Assembly: GCA_015655035.1 (NCBI GenBank) | Contig: JAATFS010000128.1 | Coordinates: 1 to 7,841 of the forward strand | Length of the DNA stretch: 7,841 nucleotides | Direction: 5' to 3' | Source of the DNA: Lysobacterales bacterium | GTDB lineage: Bacteria > Pseudomonadota > Gammaproteobacteria > Xanthomonadales > Xanthomonadaceae | Part shown: positions 6,227-7,841 of the stretch, in pieces | Layout: the number at the start of each line of letters is the position of its first letter | How positions within the stretch are numbered: position 1 is the first letter of the stretch | Notes under the pieces: generated by a model | What the model was told of the DNA's origin: nothing | Seen by the model: the letters and a program-made list of their open reading frames with translations, nothing else | The model's database searches: none | Translations under genes and position numbers: made by a program

Positions 6227-6255
6227 CCCCCGTCAACATCGATTGAGCGAATCCC

Positions 6256-6726
6256 ATGGAAATCGGCTTTACCATCGTTGCCCAGGCACTGGCGTTCGCC
6301 GGACTGATCTGGATTGTTGCGACCAAGATCTGGCCGCCGCTGCTGAAAGCCATCGAAGAACGTCAGCAGAAGATCGCTGAAGGTCTTGCTGCGGCCGACC
6401 GCAGCCAGAAAGATCTGGCGCAGGCCCAGGAAAAAGTCAACGACACGTTGAAGGACGCTCGCAGCAAGGCCAACGAGATCATCGATCAGGCCCACGCGCG
6501 CGCCAACCAGATCATCGAGGTCGCCAAGAACGAGGCGATCACCGAAGCCAACCGCCAGAAAGAACTGGCCCAGGCTGAAATCGACGCCGCCGCCACCCGT
6601 GCCCGTGAAGATCTGCGCAAGCAGGTATCGGCGCTGGCCGTGAGCGGTGCCGAAAAGCTGCTCAAGCGCGAGATCGACGCCAACGCCCACAAGGCGCTGC
6701 TCGACGAACTGGCTGCGGAGATCTGA
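6256..6726 (+). CDS. atpF: F1Fo ATP synthase subunit b
   Basis: Subunit b is the dimeric stator stalk linking Fo to F1. The product is 156 residues, the same length as E. coli b. One N-terminal membrane helix (about 4-24, FTIVAQALAFAGLIWIVA) is followed by the conserved K-I-W-P-P-L-L-K-A-I-E-E-R-Q hinge (about 24-37). A long, almost uninterrupted charged, Ala-rich helix (about 38-135) follows, as expected for the right-handed coiled coil, with A-A-D-R-S and R-A-R-E-D-L segments. The C-terminal V-S-G-A-E-K-L-L-K-R-E-I-D (about 129-141) is the delta-binding end. The start ATG at 6256 has only a weak ribosome binding site (GAGCGA around 6245-6250). The gene follows the two-hairpin gap after atpE and ends 3 bases before atpH. 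Confidence 0.96.
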   Translation: MEIGFTIVAQALAFAGLIWIVATKIWPPLLKAIEERQQKIAEGLAAADRSQKDLAQAQEKVNDTLKDARSKANEIIDQAHARANQIIEVAKNEAITEANRQKELAQAEIDAAATRAREDLRKQVSALAVSGAEKLLKREIDANAHKALLDELAAEI

Positions 6727-6729
6727 TCG

Positions 6730-7257
6730 ATGACCCAGGCCCTCACGCTTGCCCGTCCGTATGCACGCGCCGCCTTCGCGGTCGCGCGCGACGAAGGGAC
6801 GTTCGCGCAATGGTCGGAGGCACTGGCTTTTTCCGCGCAGGTCGCTGCTGACCCGCGCGTATCGGCGTTGCTGTCCAATCCCGGCCTGAGCCAGGAACAG
6901 GCCGTCGCGCTGCTGGCGCCTGAAGCGCCCAGCGAGCTCTACGCCCGTTTCCTGACGGTGCTGGCCGATGCTCGCCGACTGCCGCTGCTGGCGGAAATCG
7001 CCGGGCTGTTCGAGCAGTTGCGCGCCGAAGCCGAACACGTCGTCAAGGCCACCGTGACCACGGCCGCCGAGCTGGCGCCGACGGAGCTGGATACGATCGT
7101 CGCTGCGCTGAAGAAGCGCTTTGGTCGCGAGGTGCAGGTCACCACCGCGATCGATGCATCGCTGATCGGCGGCGCCCTGATCGACGCTGGCGAGGTGGTC
7201 ATCGACGGCTCGCTGAAAGGCAAGCTCGCGCGACTGCAGAACTCGCTCGCCCACTGA
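6730..7257 (+). CDS. atpH: F1Fo ATP synthase subunit delta
   Basis: Delta caps the F1 head and joins it to the b-subunit stalk. The 175-residue product matches the family (E. coli 177). The N-terminal helical domain begins with the signature L-A-R-P-Y-A-R-A-A-F-A-V-A (about 7-19), which binds the alpha N-terminus. The C-terminal half carries V-T-T-A-A-E-L-A-P-T-E-L (about 107-118), a K-K-R-F-G-R-E-V segment, and the conserved D-A-S-L-I-G-G-A-L-I-D-A-G-E-V-V-I-D-G-S-L-K-G-K-L (about 142-166). The start ATG lies 3 bases after the atpF stop, with GGAG (6717-6720) inside the end of atpF, so translation of the two genes is probably coupled. Confidence 0.96.
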   Translation: MTQALTLARPYARAAFAVARDEGTFAQWSEALAFSAQVAADPRVSALLSNPGLSQEQAVALLAPEAPSELYARFLTVLADARRLPLLAEIAGLFEQLRAEAEHVVKATVTTAAELAPTELDTIVAALKKRFGREVQVTTAIDASLIGGALIDAGEVVIDGSLKGKLARLQNSLAH

Positions 7258-7304
7258 ATTCTCATAAACGTCTGGCCCTTGCGGCCGGCACCTAGGACTG
7301 AACG

Positions 7305-7841
<537 letters not shown>

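Overview
The window is GC-rich, densely packed gammaproteobacterial DNA. Protein sequences and gene order (pyruvate dehydrogenase aceF, then a lipoyl-domain lpdA, a lone outer-membrane gene, then the atp operon) fit the Xanthomonadaceae (Xanthomonas, Stenotrophomonas, Lysobacter and relatives). I infer this from gene content; the genus cannot be fixed from the window. There is no sign of a mobile element, phage, CRISPR array or recent transfer.

Layout. Positions 1-1229 hold the C-terminal part of aceF (E2 of pyruvate dehydrogenase), cut at the left edge within the lipoylated-lysine codon. After a 123-base gap containing a hairpin comes lpdA (1353-3170), an E3 dihydrolipoamide dehydrogenase with its own lipoyl domain. 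Two terminator hairpins (3197-3228 for lpdA, 3260-3286 for the opposite strand) separate it from a convergent minus-strand gene for an exported outer-membrane beta-barrel protein (3313-4128). The largest non-coding stretch, 4129-4587, holds that gene's leader, a cluster of three perfect stems ending in a minus-strand terminator (possible small RNA or leader attenuator), and a good sigma70-type promoter for the atp operon. The rest is the F1Fo ATP synthase operon in canonical order: atpI, atpB (a), atpE (c), atpF (b), atpH (delta) and the start of atpA (alpha), which is cut at the right edge just after its P-loop lysine.

How the genes work together. AceF and Lpd are two of the three enzymes that convert pyruvate to acetyl-CoA and NADH. 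That NADH feeds the respiratory chain, whose proton gradient drives the ATP synthase encoded to the right. The outer-membrane protein has no evident link to either pathway.

Most of the window is ordinary housekeeping DNA. I did not find a clear new system. The parts most worth a second look are the structured intergenic region at 4303-4480, the seven-G tract between the ribosome binding site and start of the outer-membrane gene, the two strong hairpins between atpE and atpF, and the lipoyl domain on Lpd that closely resembles the adjacent E2 lipoyl domain.
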